Positions 34,311 to 45,904 of a DNA stretch of 64,000 nucleotides are shown in pieces (within the stretch, counting starts at the first letter, position 1; each line of letters starts with the position of its first letter). The notes under the pieces were generated by a model that made no database searches, was not told the origin of the DNA, and worked only from the letters and a program-made list of their open reading frames with translations. Source of the stretch: Callorhinus ursinus (lineage: Eukaryota; Chordata; Mammalia; Carnivora; Otariidae); NCBI RefSeq assembly GCF_003265705.1, contig NW_020312968.1, positions 1,459,209-1,523,208 of the forward strand. The letters are read 5' to 3'. The position numbers and the translations under genes are program-made.

Positions 34311-35799
34311 ATCATTGAATCAAAGCTTCAAAAACAGAAAGTAGAATAAAGGGAGCATTTATGAAAGACTATACAAATATACAAATATTTCACAGAAACT
34401 AAGAGAAGAAATTATAGCAGGGCCTCACAAGAGACTAGGAGGTGGAAAGTCAGAAGCTGAGTGAATCATCTTGCTCAGTATTATTTCACATGGCTGTGTA
34501 TCTGCTGGGCTCCTCCTCACTCTTCAGATTGGCCTTTCCTGCTTCCCTGAGCACATGGCAGAAAGGACCATCCCAGGCCCAGCTTTCCACCACCATTATA
34601 TCCAAATACGGAACAAGGTTTCGAACTACGGGACCCAGCCTGGGTCCAGGGCTGATCAATCATGCAATCCACTGGGCCTGCCCTCCTGGCCCAGTGCCCC
34701 CTCATTTCTGAGAAAGGGGTCCTCTAGGAAGAGGGTATGACAATGGGAAGGAAGCAACTGTCACGTCTAGTATAATCAACAAAAAGAAAAACCCTAATGC
34801 CCTCACGGTAAGGTCCACCATGTTCAACAAAGGAAACAGTGGACTGTGGTATCTCTAGAGGAATCCTATTTCAGAGTTCAGAGGAGCGAAAGGAGTTTTC
34901 AGCAACAGCCTCTGCCAACTGCTTAGCTTCTACCCCAGCTCCTCCCCTCCCTGCTGTAATTTATTCAGGTCTCTTCCATTAGGGCTGTGTGTGTATTTCA
35001 GTTTGGCATCTCTCTCCGTAGTGAAGCGGAGGTGATCATATTTCAGGAGGTGCTAGTTCCTGCGTGTGGAGTTGCCTCTGTTATAATTGCTTTCCGTCAT
35101 GCAGCTGCCACACATGAGCTAATCTACATGCTGTATGGCTCCGTTTACAGCAAGCTGGCCTCACACTGAGTTCAGAAAGAGGCAAGCTCTGACCGCAAAT
35201 CTTGCTTCCTGAGGCATGTCATTTCTTTGGACGATTTGCAGTCTGATAATGACCATGTCATGATTGTGCAGTGATAACTCCAAATGCCTCAACACACTTG
35301 ATGGATCTTAGCATAAATTGGCCATTTATCAACATGTGGGACCTTTGGAATTTCCATATTCGAGCTGTTATGCCATAACACTGATTAATTGTTCAAGGCC
35401 CAATGTAACCTCCACATCCTGTGTTACAGGGAGGTTACAGCTACCCACGTGACTTCATCAGATTTGCCTGGGAGGAAAAAGTGCTGCATACCCTTCAGTG
35501 AAAGGCAATGATCTCCTGGTTTCCCAGGGACCGCACAGGTTTCTTAAAAAAAAAAAAAAAAAAAATGCAAGGACTTCTGCATGTCCCCTACAGTTCCAGT
35601 GGAAAGCAGAAAGTCTCTTTGAAGATATTAACAGGGTACTGCTTGCAGTATTTGAAATTGGGCGGGGGGGGGAGGGGGAGACAAAAGCTATTATTACATT
35701 CAAAGTATATCTTGTTCCCAACTTAATGAATCTGAACCGATTATTCAGGTTGGTTTTTTCATAATCGCTAATTTACTACTACTGGTGTCCTCCATTGTC
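34311..35799. other. Unique sequence, with a poly-A run and a candidate regulatory block
   Basis: A 20-base A-run lies at 35546-35565 and a G-run at 35660-35679. The 34985-35455 part is free of recognised repeats and has a moderate GC and TAAT/TGATTAATTG-type content, discussed under findings. No exon is defended. Confidence 0.45.
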
Positions 35800-35885
35800 A
35801 TTAATGTATTCACTGAGTCAGCATATATTAAGTGCCTAGTATGAGCTAGCACTGTTTATGGCACTAGGAACAGTGGTAAATATGT
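35800..35885 (-). mobile_element. Short L2 3'-end fragment, reverse
   Basis: Antisense L2 tail text: TTAATGTATTCACTGAGTCAGC, TTAAGTGCCTAGTATGAGC, CACTAGGAACAGTGGTAAA. Confidence 0.55.
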
Positions 35886-35932
35886 TTGTAAAATACTTCA
35901 TAGCTGTCTTAGCCTTTTGAGTACTTTTAAAT

Positions 35933-35965
35933 ACACACACACACACACACACACGCACGCACACC
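35933..35965. repeat. (CA)n microsatellite
   Basis: About 16 CA units, with CG variants near the 3' side (ACGCACGC). Confidence 0.95.
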
Positions 35966-36194
35966 TCAATGCCTATGTCTATATACATATGACTTGGGAT
36001 TTGACTTCTATCACTCTGGTGTGAACTTTGACCCAAAGCCCATGGCCACATCCCATTCACTAATAGACGTGTTCATCTTGAGGTGTGAGCATCAAAAATT
36101 CACATTAAAAAGAAACCAATATCAAAAAGTGGACATTATAAGAAGATAGAATTGGTTTTATAGAAGAAAAGTTTCTTAAGAAATAGGGCTGCCC

Positions 36195-37033
36195 TCCAAA
36201 GGGGTACGTGCACCCCGATGTTTATAGCAGCAATGTCCACAATAGCCAAACTGCGGAAAGAGCCAAGATGTCCATCGACAGATGAATGGATAAAGAAGAT
36301 GTGGTATATATATATACAATGGAATATTATGCAGCCATCAAAAGGAATGAGATCTTGCCATTTGCAANNNNNNNNNNNNNNNNNNNNNNNNNNNNNNNNN
36401 NNNNNNNNNNNNNNNNNNNNNNNNNNNNNNNNNNNNNNNNNNNNNNNNNNNNNNNNNNNNNNNNNNNNNNNNNNNNNNNNNNNNNNNNNNNNNNNNNNNN
36501 NNNNNNNNNNNNNNNNNNNNNNNNNNNNNNNNNNNNNNNNNNNNNNNNNNNNNNNNNNNNNNNNNNNNNNNNNNNNNNNNNNNNNNNNNNNNNNNNNNNN
36601 NNNNNNNNNNNNNNNNNNNNNNNNNNNNNNNNNNNNNNNNNNNNNNNNNNNNNNNNNNNNNNNNNNNNNNNNNNNNNNNNNNNNNNNNNNNNNNNNNNNN
36701 NNNNNNNNNNNNNNNNNNNNNNNNNNNNNNNNNNNNNNNNNNNNNNNNNNNNNNNNNNNNNNNNNNNAAGAAGAAGAAGATAGCAGGAAGGGAAGAATGA
36801 AGGGGGGGAAATCGGAGGGGGAGACAAACCATGAGAGACGATGGACTCTGAAAAACAAACTGAGGGTTCTAGAGGGGAGGGCGGTGGGAGGATGGGTTAG
36901 CCTGGTGATGGGTATTAAAGAGGGCACGTTCTGCATGGAGCACTGGATGTTATATGCAAACAATGAATCAAGGAACACTACATCCAAAACCAATGATGTA
37001 ATGTATGGTGATTAACATAACATAAAAAAAAAA
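36195..37033 (+). mobile_element. 5'-truncated young L1 interrupted by an assembly gap
   Basis: The left part (36195-36367) codes for the end of ORF2 (the same text as 13831-13997). The right part (36768-37033) is the distal 3' UTR with an A-tail. Flanks AAGAAATAGGGCTGCCC (36178-36194) and AAGAGTTAGGGCTGCCC (37034-37050) are a 17-bp duplication with two mismatches; the last 11 bases are exact. The ORF2 stop and proximal 3' UTR lie in the gap. Confidence 0.92.
36368..36767. other. Assembly gap, 400 N
   Basis: There are exactly 400 unknown bases. In the homologous stretch of the nested L1 (13998 to about 14269) only about 270 bases separate the two sides. The gap size is therefore likely an estimate or a placeholder and not the true length. 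Open frames drawn through it have no meaning. Confidence 0.99.
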
Positions 37034-37050
37034 AAGAGTTAGGGCTGCCC

Positions 37051-37534
37051 AATAATAGAAGGGGCTGTTCCTTGAAGTGGCAAAGGCTACCCCTCTCACA
37101 ATATTCTGGCATTTTTCAGGGATGCTTAGAATGCATTCTGACATTCATTACAAGATCAATCTCAATAGCCCCTTTTAATTCCAAGATTCTGTTTCTTCTA
37201 AAGCCATGGCTATTAACATTCTTCACTCTGCCAATCAAAGAAAAAGAAAAAAATACTTAGACCTGTTTAAAATACCTCAAGTTTAAGCAAATGCTGAAGT
37301 CTACTTCTTCCTCCACAAACAACTTTTCCATCCTCCTTTTCTTTCGTGGGCTCTAGTACCCTAACTTCCTTCCTTACCGGTTTTCACTTGTACATGCCAT
37401 ATTTTCAGGCAATCCTGAACACTCAAATCAATGTGAGTAGCCATCTTTTTTGCATATTACTACCTGATTTGGGATTTCCCAGTGACCATGTGCTGCATAT
37501 TCATAGTTTCAGGGAAGGTTACTGATGAACGGGA
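37051..37534. other. Unique sequence, no gene seen
   Basis: No repeat or exon recognised. Confidence 0.45.
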
Positions 37535-38040
37535 CCTGCATTCATTTCCTATGGCTGTTTTTAGCAGCTTTAAAGCAATGAAAATTCATTGTCTTACAGC
37601 GCTGGAGGTCAAAACTCCAAAATGGGTGTCAATGGGCTGAAATCAAGACATCTGCAGAATTGCATTTCTTCTGGAAGTTCTAAAGGAGAAGTCACATTCT
37701 TGCTTTTTCTAGCTTCCCCAGGCCACCCATATTCCTGGACTCATGGCCTCCACCCATCTCTAAAGCCACCAACGGCAGACTGAGTCCTTCTCGCATTGCA
37801 TAGCTCCAACCTTGCTTCCGTTCTCCTTCTCTCACTCTTCTGCCTCCTTTTTTCTATCTTTTAAAGACCCCTGTAATTACATTGCGCTCACCCACATAAT
37901 CCAGAATAATCTCCCTAGTTTAAGATCCTTAACTTAATCACATCAGCAAGGTCCCTTATAACCATAGAGCATAACATATTCACAGGTTCCAGGGATTAAG
38001 ATGTAGACTCTTTGGGGGGCCATTATTCCGCCAACCACAA
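37535..38040 (-). mobile_element. MaLR-type LTR (MLT1-like), reverse
   Basis: Antisense text of a mammalian apparent LTR retrotransposon (ERVL-MaLR) is recognisable. It includes TTCCTATGGCTGTTTTTAGCAG, a 'TTACAGCGCTGGAGGTC' part, CTTAACTTAATCACATCAGC and AGATGTAGACTCTTTGGGG. It is a solitary, diverged LTR; no internal retroviral-like coding sequence is visible. Confidence 0.65.
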
Positions 38041-38054
38041 GACCTTAGGGTTGA

Positions 38055-38205
38055 TTAGTGAAATTCTCCATTTTACAGGTGAAGAAAGAGGGGCAAGGAG
38101 ATGGAGGCATGTGCCTGCCACAATGGCATGGGGTAGACTCAGAACTAAAATTTATGTCCCCGTCTTCCAGCCCAGTACTCTAGAATACCACACTGTCATC
38201 CTCAG
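38055..38205 (-). mobile_element. Probable MIR SINE, reverse
   Basis: Antisense MIR core text (CATTTTACAGGTGAAGAAAG, ACTCAGAACTAAAATTTATG). It abuts the MaLR LTR and is only partly preserved. Confidence 0.5.
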
Positions 38206-38234
38206 TAAAATTATAATTTAAGAAGAACCATTCC

Positions 38235-38430
38235 TGAGGTGCCTGGGTGGCTCAGTCGGTTAAGTGTCTGCCTTCAGCTCAGGTCATGATTCCAGGGTCC
38301 TGAGATCGAGTCCCGCATCAGGCTCCCTGCTCAGCGGGGAATCTGTTTATTCCTTTCCCTCTGCCCTTCCCCCCACTCCCGCTCATGCCCTCTCTCTCAA
38401 ATAAATAAAATCTTTAAAGAAAAAAAAAAA
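38235..38430 (+). mobile_element. Carnivore SINE (SINEC)
   Basis: It starts TGAGGTGCCTGGGTGGCTCAG and has TCCTGAGATCGAGTCCCGC (B-box region) and an ATAAATAAAATCTTTAAAGAAA tail. The 12-bp TSD AAGAACCATTCC is exact at 38223-38234 and 38431-38442. Confidence 0.97.
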
Positions 38431-38442
38431 AAGAACCATTCC

Positions 38443-40890
38443 CAAAAGTTTTTCTGAATTTTATAAATTCTTCCAGAACCTAACAGTCTTCTGATTAAGT
38501 TTTTTTTTTTTTTAAGCAACTGGTAATTCCCTGGGTGCTTAAAAGAGTTAATATCTCCTTTTAAATGTACTGGATTTGCAGAAAGAATTCTCTTTTTATT
38601 CCATAAAGGAGGTTGGGGAAGGTCATATTCACTTACTTTATAAAAGAATCTTCCAAATCAAACAGATTGCTTTATATTATTTCACTGATGATTATGATTA
38701 AGGTTTGGATAGTAGTTATAATGCCCCTTTGTTTTCATGAGTGGCTGGTTCATCCTTGTGAGATCACCAGCAGGTAAGTAGCATGAAGTTTCCTGTCTGC
38801 CTGGGAGCCACCCAGGGAATTTGTAGGGAGTTAAGGATGAGCAAAGGAATGCCCTGTTATCTAGCCCTTTAGAGCCCAAGCTGTCCCCTTTCCGTGCAAC
38901 AGAAAATGGCAACAAAAATTCTCCTGAACCGCCCTCCCAACAGAAGAGATCACCTCCATTAGGGACCTTCAGCTTTCACACCCACCAAGCATTCTCTTTT
39001 CTTCTAATGAAGATCAGGATTTCAATTCTTGGTCTACACATCTTTAAGAGGCAAACCTTTTCCCAGCTACCAGGAGCCAAGCAAACTTCAAAAAGTTGAC
39101 TTTTCAACACTTTCCACCAAAGGCTGGATTTACCACGGTGATGAAATGGTCCAAGAACCTCTGATTTGACAGCCCTCCCACAGAGTAGCACCTTGGGATT
39201 ATTCGCACAACCTCTTGACAGTTAAACAATACTTAGCAGAACATGGTTTACAGTGTAACTTAAAGTCAACAGTAAAATGGGAACCAGGGTCTGGTTAGAA
39301 AAGGAAAAAATTAAACAAATCAATCATGAAGCCAATACTAGAAAGGGAATAAGATTCAACAACAAGAACGATGGAAAGGAGATGCATTCCCCCCATTGTA
39401 ATTTGAGCAGAAATGCCAGGTTGATGAAGCAGAAAGAGGCCAGAAACTCTTCGGTACAAGGCTGAGCCTGTCCCGCCTTTCGGTTGGGAACCAGAGCAAA
39501 GCCATGCAAGGCTCCCGTATTTGCTTTCCTCTTGCACATCTGGCTTCCCACAGCCTGGGCAGCCACAGAGCACTTAGCCGCTCATAATAATAATGCTGGG
39601 TGCAGCTTTGCGTGCATCAGATACGGGGCTCCTCTGCCAAATGGGCCCCAGCAGCTCGCCCCTTGCAGCCCACTGATAATCTGCAGCTTGTCTGTAATTG
39701 TTGCGAGAACATGCACTTTCTTTCGCTGATGACTTTGGCACCCTCACAGAGCTCTACCCAAAAAGGCACTGAACAATGGGATGTGATTGTTTTGAAACGT
39801 GTCCAACAGGAAGCCATCCTCCAACGTGCTCTCAGGCCCCAGGCTTTAGGGATTGGACGGATTAATGAGTTCAGCTGTAGTTTACAGTTTATCATCAACC
39901 AAGTGTTGCTCTCGCGGCCTGTCCTCCCCTCTCCAGCTTCTAAAGAAAAATAAAGGAAAAGAAAAAAAAAAGAAGGAAAGAAAGAAGCAGCCCCAGAACA
40001 TTCATTGTATAACAATCTGAACAAGGGAAAGGGGGAAGAAAATGCCCTCAGAGACCATGAAACTGACAAGGCTCCCCAAAATGGCTTCCGGCTTCCAGTT
40101 TGTCATGCAGAGCTGTCTTCCCTTTCACTCTCCCAACCCTCTCCCCCATTTAGAATCATCGTTCAAAGTGGTGAAAGGCCTAATTGCCCCGAGCAGTGTG
40201 GTCAATCTTCCTGCAGATTTAGCTGCCTGCTTTCATCTGGCAGCCTGGGAGGGAACTCAGCATTTCCCTCCAGGCAATCTATATGGTCTAGCGGTTCACT
40301 GCAGAAAGTGGTGCCTTATCGATTTCTGCCATAGCTTCCATGGCTGACTCAAGGATCAGAGCCTCTGACAATGACTAACAAGTTTAAACCATTAGTCCCA
40401 TTTGTAACTACTCAGCGAAAGGCTTGTCAGTCACCACGTAGCATATACTGCAGCTTTTAGCAGATTTCTAATTCCATTCATTTTGCCCACAATGACCCCT
40501 GTAGTTAATGGGGGTTATCGGAAAACTATTTTTTCCATTCAAAAGCATTGCCTTTTTCTTCTTCTTTTTCTTCTTTTGGGAACATAAAAGCCATTTTGGT
40601 TGTGATGTTTCAAAACAGTGATGCCGCCAATGATTAGTATTCCTCCTAGGAGAAAACCTGTATCCTGGCTTGTGGTACATTACATCTGATCCTGAAAACC
40701 CGCACAGAGAGTCACATGGCAGGTAACAAATCATCATAAACAGATCCCTCCTGTCCTACTCTTATCTTGTCTTAACACCTTCTTTCTCCTTCCCCTTTGA
40801 TGTAGAAGAGGCTCATTTCACTGTAAGAAACCTCTCTCTTTCTGGGTGTCCAGTTGCCCCCCAGGAGGTCCAGCGAAAGACCCAAGAGCT
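38443..40890. other. Unique sequence; candidate conserved noncoding block
   Basis: No mobile element recognised across this 2.4 kb. A (CTT)n run is near 40550-40575 and an A-rich run near 39955-39985. The 39400-40450 part has CpGs, TAAT/ATTA sites and little low-complexity sequence and is discussed as a possible regulatory region. Overlapping open frames up to 150 codons exist on both strands without domains, and they do not look like exons. Confidence 0.45.
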
Positions 40891-40894
40891 CTTA

Positions 40895-41045
40895 CTCCAT
40901 GTGTGGCCCCCAAACCAGCATCACCCAAGAACTTGTTAGAAACACAGTTGCATGTGCAACGCTAGACCTACTGAATCAGACTCTTCAGTTTAACAAAATT
41001 CTCAGGTGATTCCTGTGCACACGAATGCTTGAAAACCACTGGTTT
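40895..41045 (+). mobile_element. MER5-type hAT nonautonomous element
   Basis: Text in order: GTGTGGCCCCCAAACCAGC, AACTTGTTAGAAACACAG, AGACCTACTGAATCAGACTC, CTCAGGTGATTCCTGTGC, TTGAAAACCACTGG. This is the remembered MER5A pattern, with the right terminal inverted repeat (AAAACCACTG) kept. Confidence 0.85.
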
Positions 41046-41296
41046 AAAGAAGCTGGTTGGATATGGGTGTTTTTTTTGTTTTGTTTCACTACAGTGTTTT
41101 TTATAACAAATAAAGCCTTATACCAAAGGGAAAAAAAATTAACCCTCTCACGATATGGGATCGGATATTTTTAAGAAAAAAAATGAGTTTTTCTGCGTAA
41201 CAATTCTAAGGATTTTCTCCTTATAGATCCGACAATTGAAAGATTTTCATCTCATACCTGCTGCATCTAATCCAGTACCTTGCGAATGGTAAGTAC
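41046..41296. other. Unique sequence, no gene seen
   Basis: AT-rich sequence between the MER5-like element and the SINE, with a T-run at 41071-41078. Confidence 0.45.
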
Positions 41297-41310
41297 AAGA
41301 TGAATAGCAG

Positions 41311-41492
41311 GGGCGCCTGGGTGGCTCAGTTGGTTAAGCGACTGCCTTCGGCTCAGGTCATGATCCTGGAGTCCCGGGATTGAGTCGCACATCGGGCTCC
41401 CTGCTCAGCGGGGGGTCTGCTTCTCCCTCTGACCCTCCCCCCTCTCATGCTCTCTATTCCATTCTAATAAATAAATAAAATCTTTAAAAAAA
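41311..41492 (+). mobile_element. Carnivore SINE (SINEC)
   Basis: It starts GGGCGCCTGGGTGGCTCAGT and has GTCCCGGGATTGAGTCGCAC and an AATAAATAAATAAAATC tail. The 14-bp TSD AAGATGAATAGCAG is exact at 41297-41310 and 41493-41506, and the head is well preserved. Confidence 0.97.
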
Positions 41493-41506
41493 AAGATGAA
41501 TAGCAG

Positions 41507-44104
41507 TTGAATGGATGATTTACAAGAAGAAACGAATGAAAATAAAGACAGGAAGATGATGTATCTTTCAGTGATATAACCAGCCAGGTTATATTTAATA
41601 TAAAATGATATGAAATGGGAAAGCGGAAATAAAATGCAAACCTTGGTTATAGGACTCTGCAGAGAATAAGCTTCTACATTCATTTTTTATTGCCTTAACT
41701 AGATGCTCTCATCATCAAGTTGATCCAGCCCTAAGGATGAATTGCAGGAAAAACAATGCAGCAGGTAGGGTTTTTCTGAGAGCATTTTCTTATTTCTACT
41801 TCTAGATCATTCTCATCCCATTTCTGCTGCTTATTCTCGCTCTTCTCTCCCCTCCATCTGTTTGTTTCTACTGATCATCATTCTCTCTCTCCTAAAACAC
41901 TGTACTCAGCCAACTCAGACCAAAGTACCTGAAAACCCAACTCATACTGAAATGCGAGTGACTGTCAAGGACTTAATATTTGGACGTTATTTCTTGACAT
42001 CCCCCAAATCATACCACCTTAGGCAGTTCATTTCTCCCAGAGGTCAAATCAGGTCTATCATTGCCAAATTCATACCAGAAAAGGACAAAATAACCTCACG
42101 ACGAGATATTCATGGAGGATATTTCGTTATGTAGCAGCTTCTTGTTTAAGTCTGACCCTTCCACTTACCAGGGAATGCTTTTTTGATCATGTGGCCACCC
42201 TTGTCTTACAGTCGTCTTTGTTTAGACATTAGTCATCTAAAATATATATATACATATATATAGTGAAATAGCTTAACCTTCATCTTATCTCAAAAAATAA
42301 AAAGCACAAGTTAAAATCAAGGCAAATCCAAGGTGAAGGTTAAGGACCACAGCCGTCTTTACCAAAGAGAATCTTCATGCCGTGATTCTGTTTTCCAGCT
42401 TAAAACAAGGACTTGGGAAATAAAATTACCTTCTTCCAGTGATTACCTTTGCAAATGATAATTTCCAGAGCATTCATCTATGGACTGCCATGTTGTGACT
42501 ACTTAATTGCTGCTTGAAACACAGAAAACTGATTTTGTGTTTTCATTTTAAGATAATCCTTTGACATTTTGAATAGCTACATAAATAGGTTGTTTTTGTG
42601 TGGTGCTAGCAGGGGCCAGCGGGAAATTATTTCATTCGGGGGCAGATGGTGCTGGTGACTAAACAGAAAAGGTTGGGTGGATGGCAGGGTGGGTGTAGAC
42701 ATCTACACACACAAGCACAGAAACCGAGGGTACAATAATTCTATGGTGTCTCAATTCTCAGCCTGAATTTGTGTATCTTAAAGAAATTATTCATTGATTT
42801 CCCACACACAAGTTAAAAAAAGTGCCTTCAGGGTAGGGGTATCCTCCTCCCCCAACCCACCCACTATGAGTTTTAATATGTAATTGGAGAGCATGTAAAA
42901 TAAAAGGAAATGTCATTCGGCTTGTAACAAAAGACCTACATCATAACGGATTATCGAGCGGCATCTTGTGGTCAAAGGTGAGCATGACACTTGGAGAAAT
43001 CCAGTGTGGCTTGCCAGCCTTCCACTCCAAAACGTGGAACACAGCCTCACATCTGGCTTTTGATCATGTTAATAAGGGGCTGTGCCAGGTTATCAATGCA
43101 GCCTTATCATGCCACCTTCAAATATTTTTGTGAATGACTGCATTAACTTATAATTAATCATCATGCATTAATGTAAATGTATCCGTGTAGGCAAATTTAA
43201 TCAGTACCCTTTCTTTCATATTTTAATAACAGAGCACTAAGAGGCCTACAAGATATAAAGTTACATGAGCAGTGTTTATAATCCAAACCAATTCAGCAGA
43301 ATTTGAAAATCAAGGCTTCCTTATGAGATGAAATATAAAACTATTCAGTCATTCCCTAAATAAAATCCATTTTCTTTTTATTATTCAAATCCGTAAAGAA
43401 AGGAGGGGGAAATGGTCCCTCTCTCACATCTACCTCCTTCTGTGTCCCATAGAACTGTGTGGATTGGGGCCAATATATGAAATAATAAGTTAATGGACCT
43501 TCATAAATACAGAATCCAGACACCGCAGCTATACAGCCAATACTCTATTCCTGTAAGACAGCAAAACACCTGGCTCGCTGTCAGTTCAATTTTCAGAAAT
43601 CCATTCAATATTTTAAAATCATACAAATCTTACCAAATTTTCCATTCTGGGTCTCATTTAGCCACCATGGCACGATAGAAATAATAATAATAATAACTAA
43701 ATAAAGGCAACACATGAGCTATCAAGTCAAAAACTGATGTTCGCTTATTTGCATTTATTTTAGTGGGGAAAAAAAATCAAGTCTCAAAAAAGTACTGGAG
43801 GGATTTAGCAATTCCAATACATTTATATCAACTCTAGTTCCAAATATTAATGCGGGGCTCACAGATTTCAGCATATGCTGGGGAAGTATGTATTGCCTTT
43901 ACCCCCTAACTGTGGGTCCTTGGACAAATTGTTCATTCTTTCCGGTCTTTAGTTCTTCACCTGAATAAAGAGGGCGTTCCACGTCTAATGCTGTATATTA
44001 CTTTAAATTAGGTAAACTCTGACATAAAAACGCTACTGAAGCCAAAAGACACCTATCTAAAGAAATTTGCTATGTGTATCAGAGAAGATGTGATCAGGAA
44101 AAAG
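41507..44104. other. Unique sequence, with a candidate regulatory block
   Basis: No mobile element recognised. A short (TA)n run is at 42240-42262 and (AAT)n at 43679-43697. The block 42895-43330 is TAAT/ATTA-rich with little low-complexity sequence and is discussed under findings. Confidence 0.45.
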
Positions 44105-44335
44105 GAAACCATTCAAGTATTTCAAGCAGAAGGAATTCAATGCAGGGAATTGGCTACAAAGGGGATAGAAGAGCTGAGAAACTCAATGGCAAATGGCAGA
44201 CAGCAAAGCAGCCCAGAGATTAACACAAGGGGGGGCCACAGAAGGAGAGGTGAGAAACCCTGACTTCTCTCTTCCACCCTCTAAAATCCCCTGGGTGCCT
44301 CCCATTAGCCAATTGCAGCTGAAAAAACAGCAGAT
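44105..44335 (+). repeat. Unclassified interspersed repeat, copy 2 of 3
   Basis: It reads AAACCATTCAAGTATTTCAAG, GCAGAAGGAATTCAATGCAG, GGAATTGGCTACAAAGGGG and GAAGAGCTGAGAAAC. It aligns with 59612-59690 position by position and more loosely with 20237-20330. Its 3' part is shortened or lost compared with the copy at 59612. Confidence 0.55.
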
Positions 44336-45324
44336 CAAGCACTGACTTTAAAAAAAAAAACGAAACCCTGATTTTTGCCATTTGCCGATGTCGATGGTGT
44401 AAATACTCTCAACTGGCCAACCTTAGGTGACCTGTGCAGTCACTGGGTGCAAGGTTGGGAAGAGAGGCCCAATTGCACACCATTATAATGTTTCCCCCAT
44501 ATAGACACACTACCATAAATAACCTTACGAGAAGAAACAGTCAAAACAAAGTAGTAAAATCATTAGGAAATGATATCTTTGAGGGGTATGTATGACTTTT
44601 GCTTTTAAGCTTACTTAACTGTAAGGTTTGATAATTTAATGTTTAATGATAATGCTAACCGATGTTAACCAGTTCACAGGATCCTGAACATGTAACAACT
44701 GGCGTGCACAGCTGTCCTAGAGACCTGGTCCAGTTAACAAGGGAGGTTGGAAAATGCAGCCCAAAGTGACCCAGCCTCTCTGATACAGAACTGAGCAGGG
44801 GAAAAGGAAGGATCATTCCTGAAGCAGAAGCTGAGGACAAACAGATCCAGAAACAGTTCCCTATAAATCGATGCAAGGCCAAGAGATTAAGGATTACTTA
44901 GGTCTCCCCAGCAAGAAGGAATTTAGCATCTCTATAACTAATTCTCTGCTCAGCCCTGGTTGGATGAATCATAATTAGGTTCACAGAATACTTTCCAGGA
45001 GAAAAATGCACACTGGCTTCCCCCCCCCCCCCCCCCCCCCGATGATGTCATTTTCAATTTTTTTGGTCAGTTTTACTGGGTTTTTTTTTCTGTATTTGCT
45101 ATTATCTGTGGAAGATGGCAATCTCCAGAGCATCGCAGAACAAGTGCAAAATGTGCCCGTGATTTTTGCACTACTAAAATTTTGATTGCTTTCACTCACT
45201 ACCACATTTTTTCACAAACTTATTCAATGAGATGAGCCTACGAGGGAGGCACAATAATAGAAAGCCTTCAGAAGTGCTTAGAGAAGTGAATGGGTAGTAG
45301 CATTCAGTGTGTTTTGTTTTGTTT
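44336..45324. other. Unique sequence containing a 21-base C-run
   Basis: Apart from the C-run at 45020-45040 (separate entry) I recognise no repeat or exon. Confidence 0.45.
45020..45040. repeat. Poly-C run (21 C)
   Basis: An uninterrupted run of 21 C between CACTGGCTT and GATGATGTC. Pure C/G homopolymers of this length are uncommon in mammals and are prone to sequencing and polymerase slippage, so the true length may differ. Confidence 0.95.
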
Positions 45325-45440
45325 TTACAGACCTTGGGACAGTCACTTAGCCTCCCTGGGTCTCAATTTCCTCATTTATAAGATGAGAAATGAGGGAGTT
45401 TAATTAGATAATCTCTAAGGTCGTTTATGGCAATTAGGTC
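45325..45440 (+). mobile_element. MIR-type SINE
   Basis: Sense MIR/MIR3 text: ACCTTGGGACAGTCACTTAG, TCTCAATTTCCTCATTTATAAG, TTTAATTAGATAATCTCTAAGG. It lies on the plus strand without a clear tRNA head. Confidence 0.7.
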
Positions 45441-45904
45441 CCCTGATTTTATTATGGTGTATGTGAATTCAGTTTGAATATTTTATTCTAGGTCTCTTCC
45501 TTTTGTTTTATTCCTCTCATTAACTACCCACTGTAACAGGCACAGATCACTCCCCTTCTATCAAAAGCACAAGCCAAGACAATGTAAAAATAGCAAAAGC
45601 AATGCAAGATTAGTGAGAAATTCCAATGACAATTAGTAATCTTTTCTAAATGGCCACATCTTGGAAAAGCCTGATCCAGCTTATTTTCTGGGAACTAATG
45701 ATCAACTAAGATGAGTTGCTGATAGGCCACAGAGGCAAGGACCATTAACACTTGATTGTCACTAATTCTGAGTCAATGTCCCATTTCAAAGTCATTAGTG
45801 GTATTAAAAACTGAAGCAGCACATACACACAAAGGGAAAAAAAGAAATGCACTAGGATATGCTCAAGATTAACAGAAAATACAAAAGAAATGTCCATGAA
45901 AAGC

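Noticed and set aside
36136..37015. Open frames of 164-285 codons
   Set aside because: They run through the 400-N gap; the known parts are L1 ORF2 end and 3' UTR text.
37535..38040. Possible endogenous retrovirus
   Set aside because: Only a solitary MaLR-type LTR is present; no gag-, pol- or env-like coding text adjoins it.
39617..40069. 150-codon minus-strand frame and overlapping plus-strand frames
   Set aside because: Frames exist on both strands in this composition, and the text has no domain; better explained as noncoding sequence with few stops.
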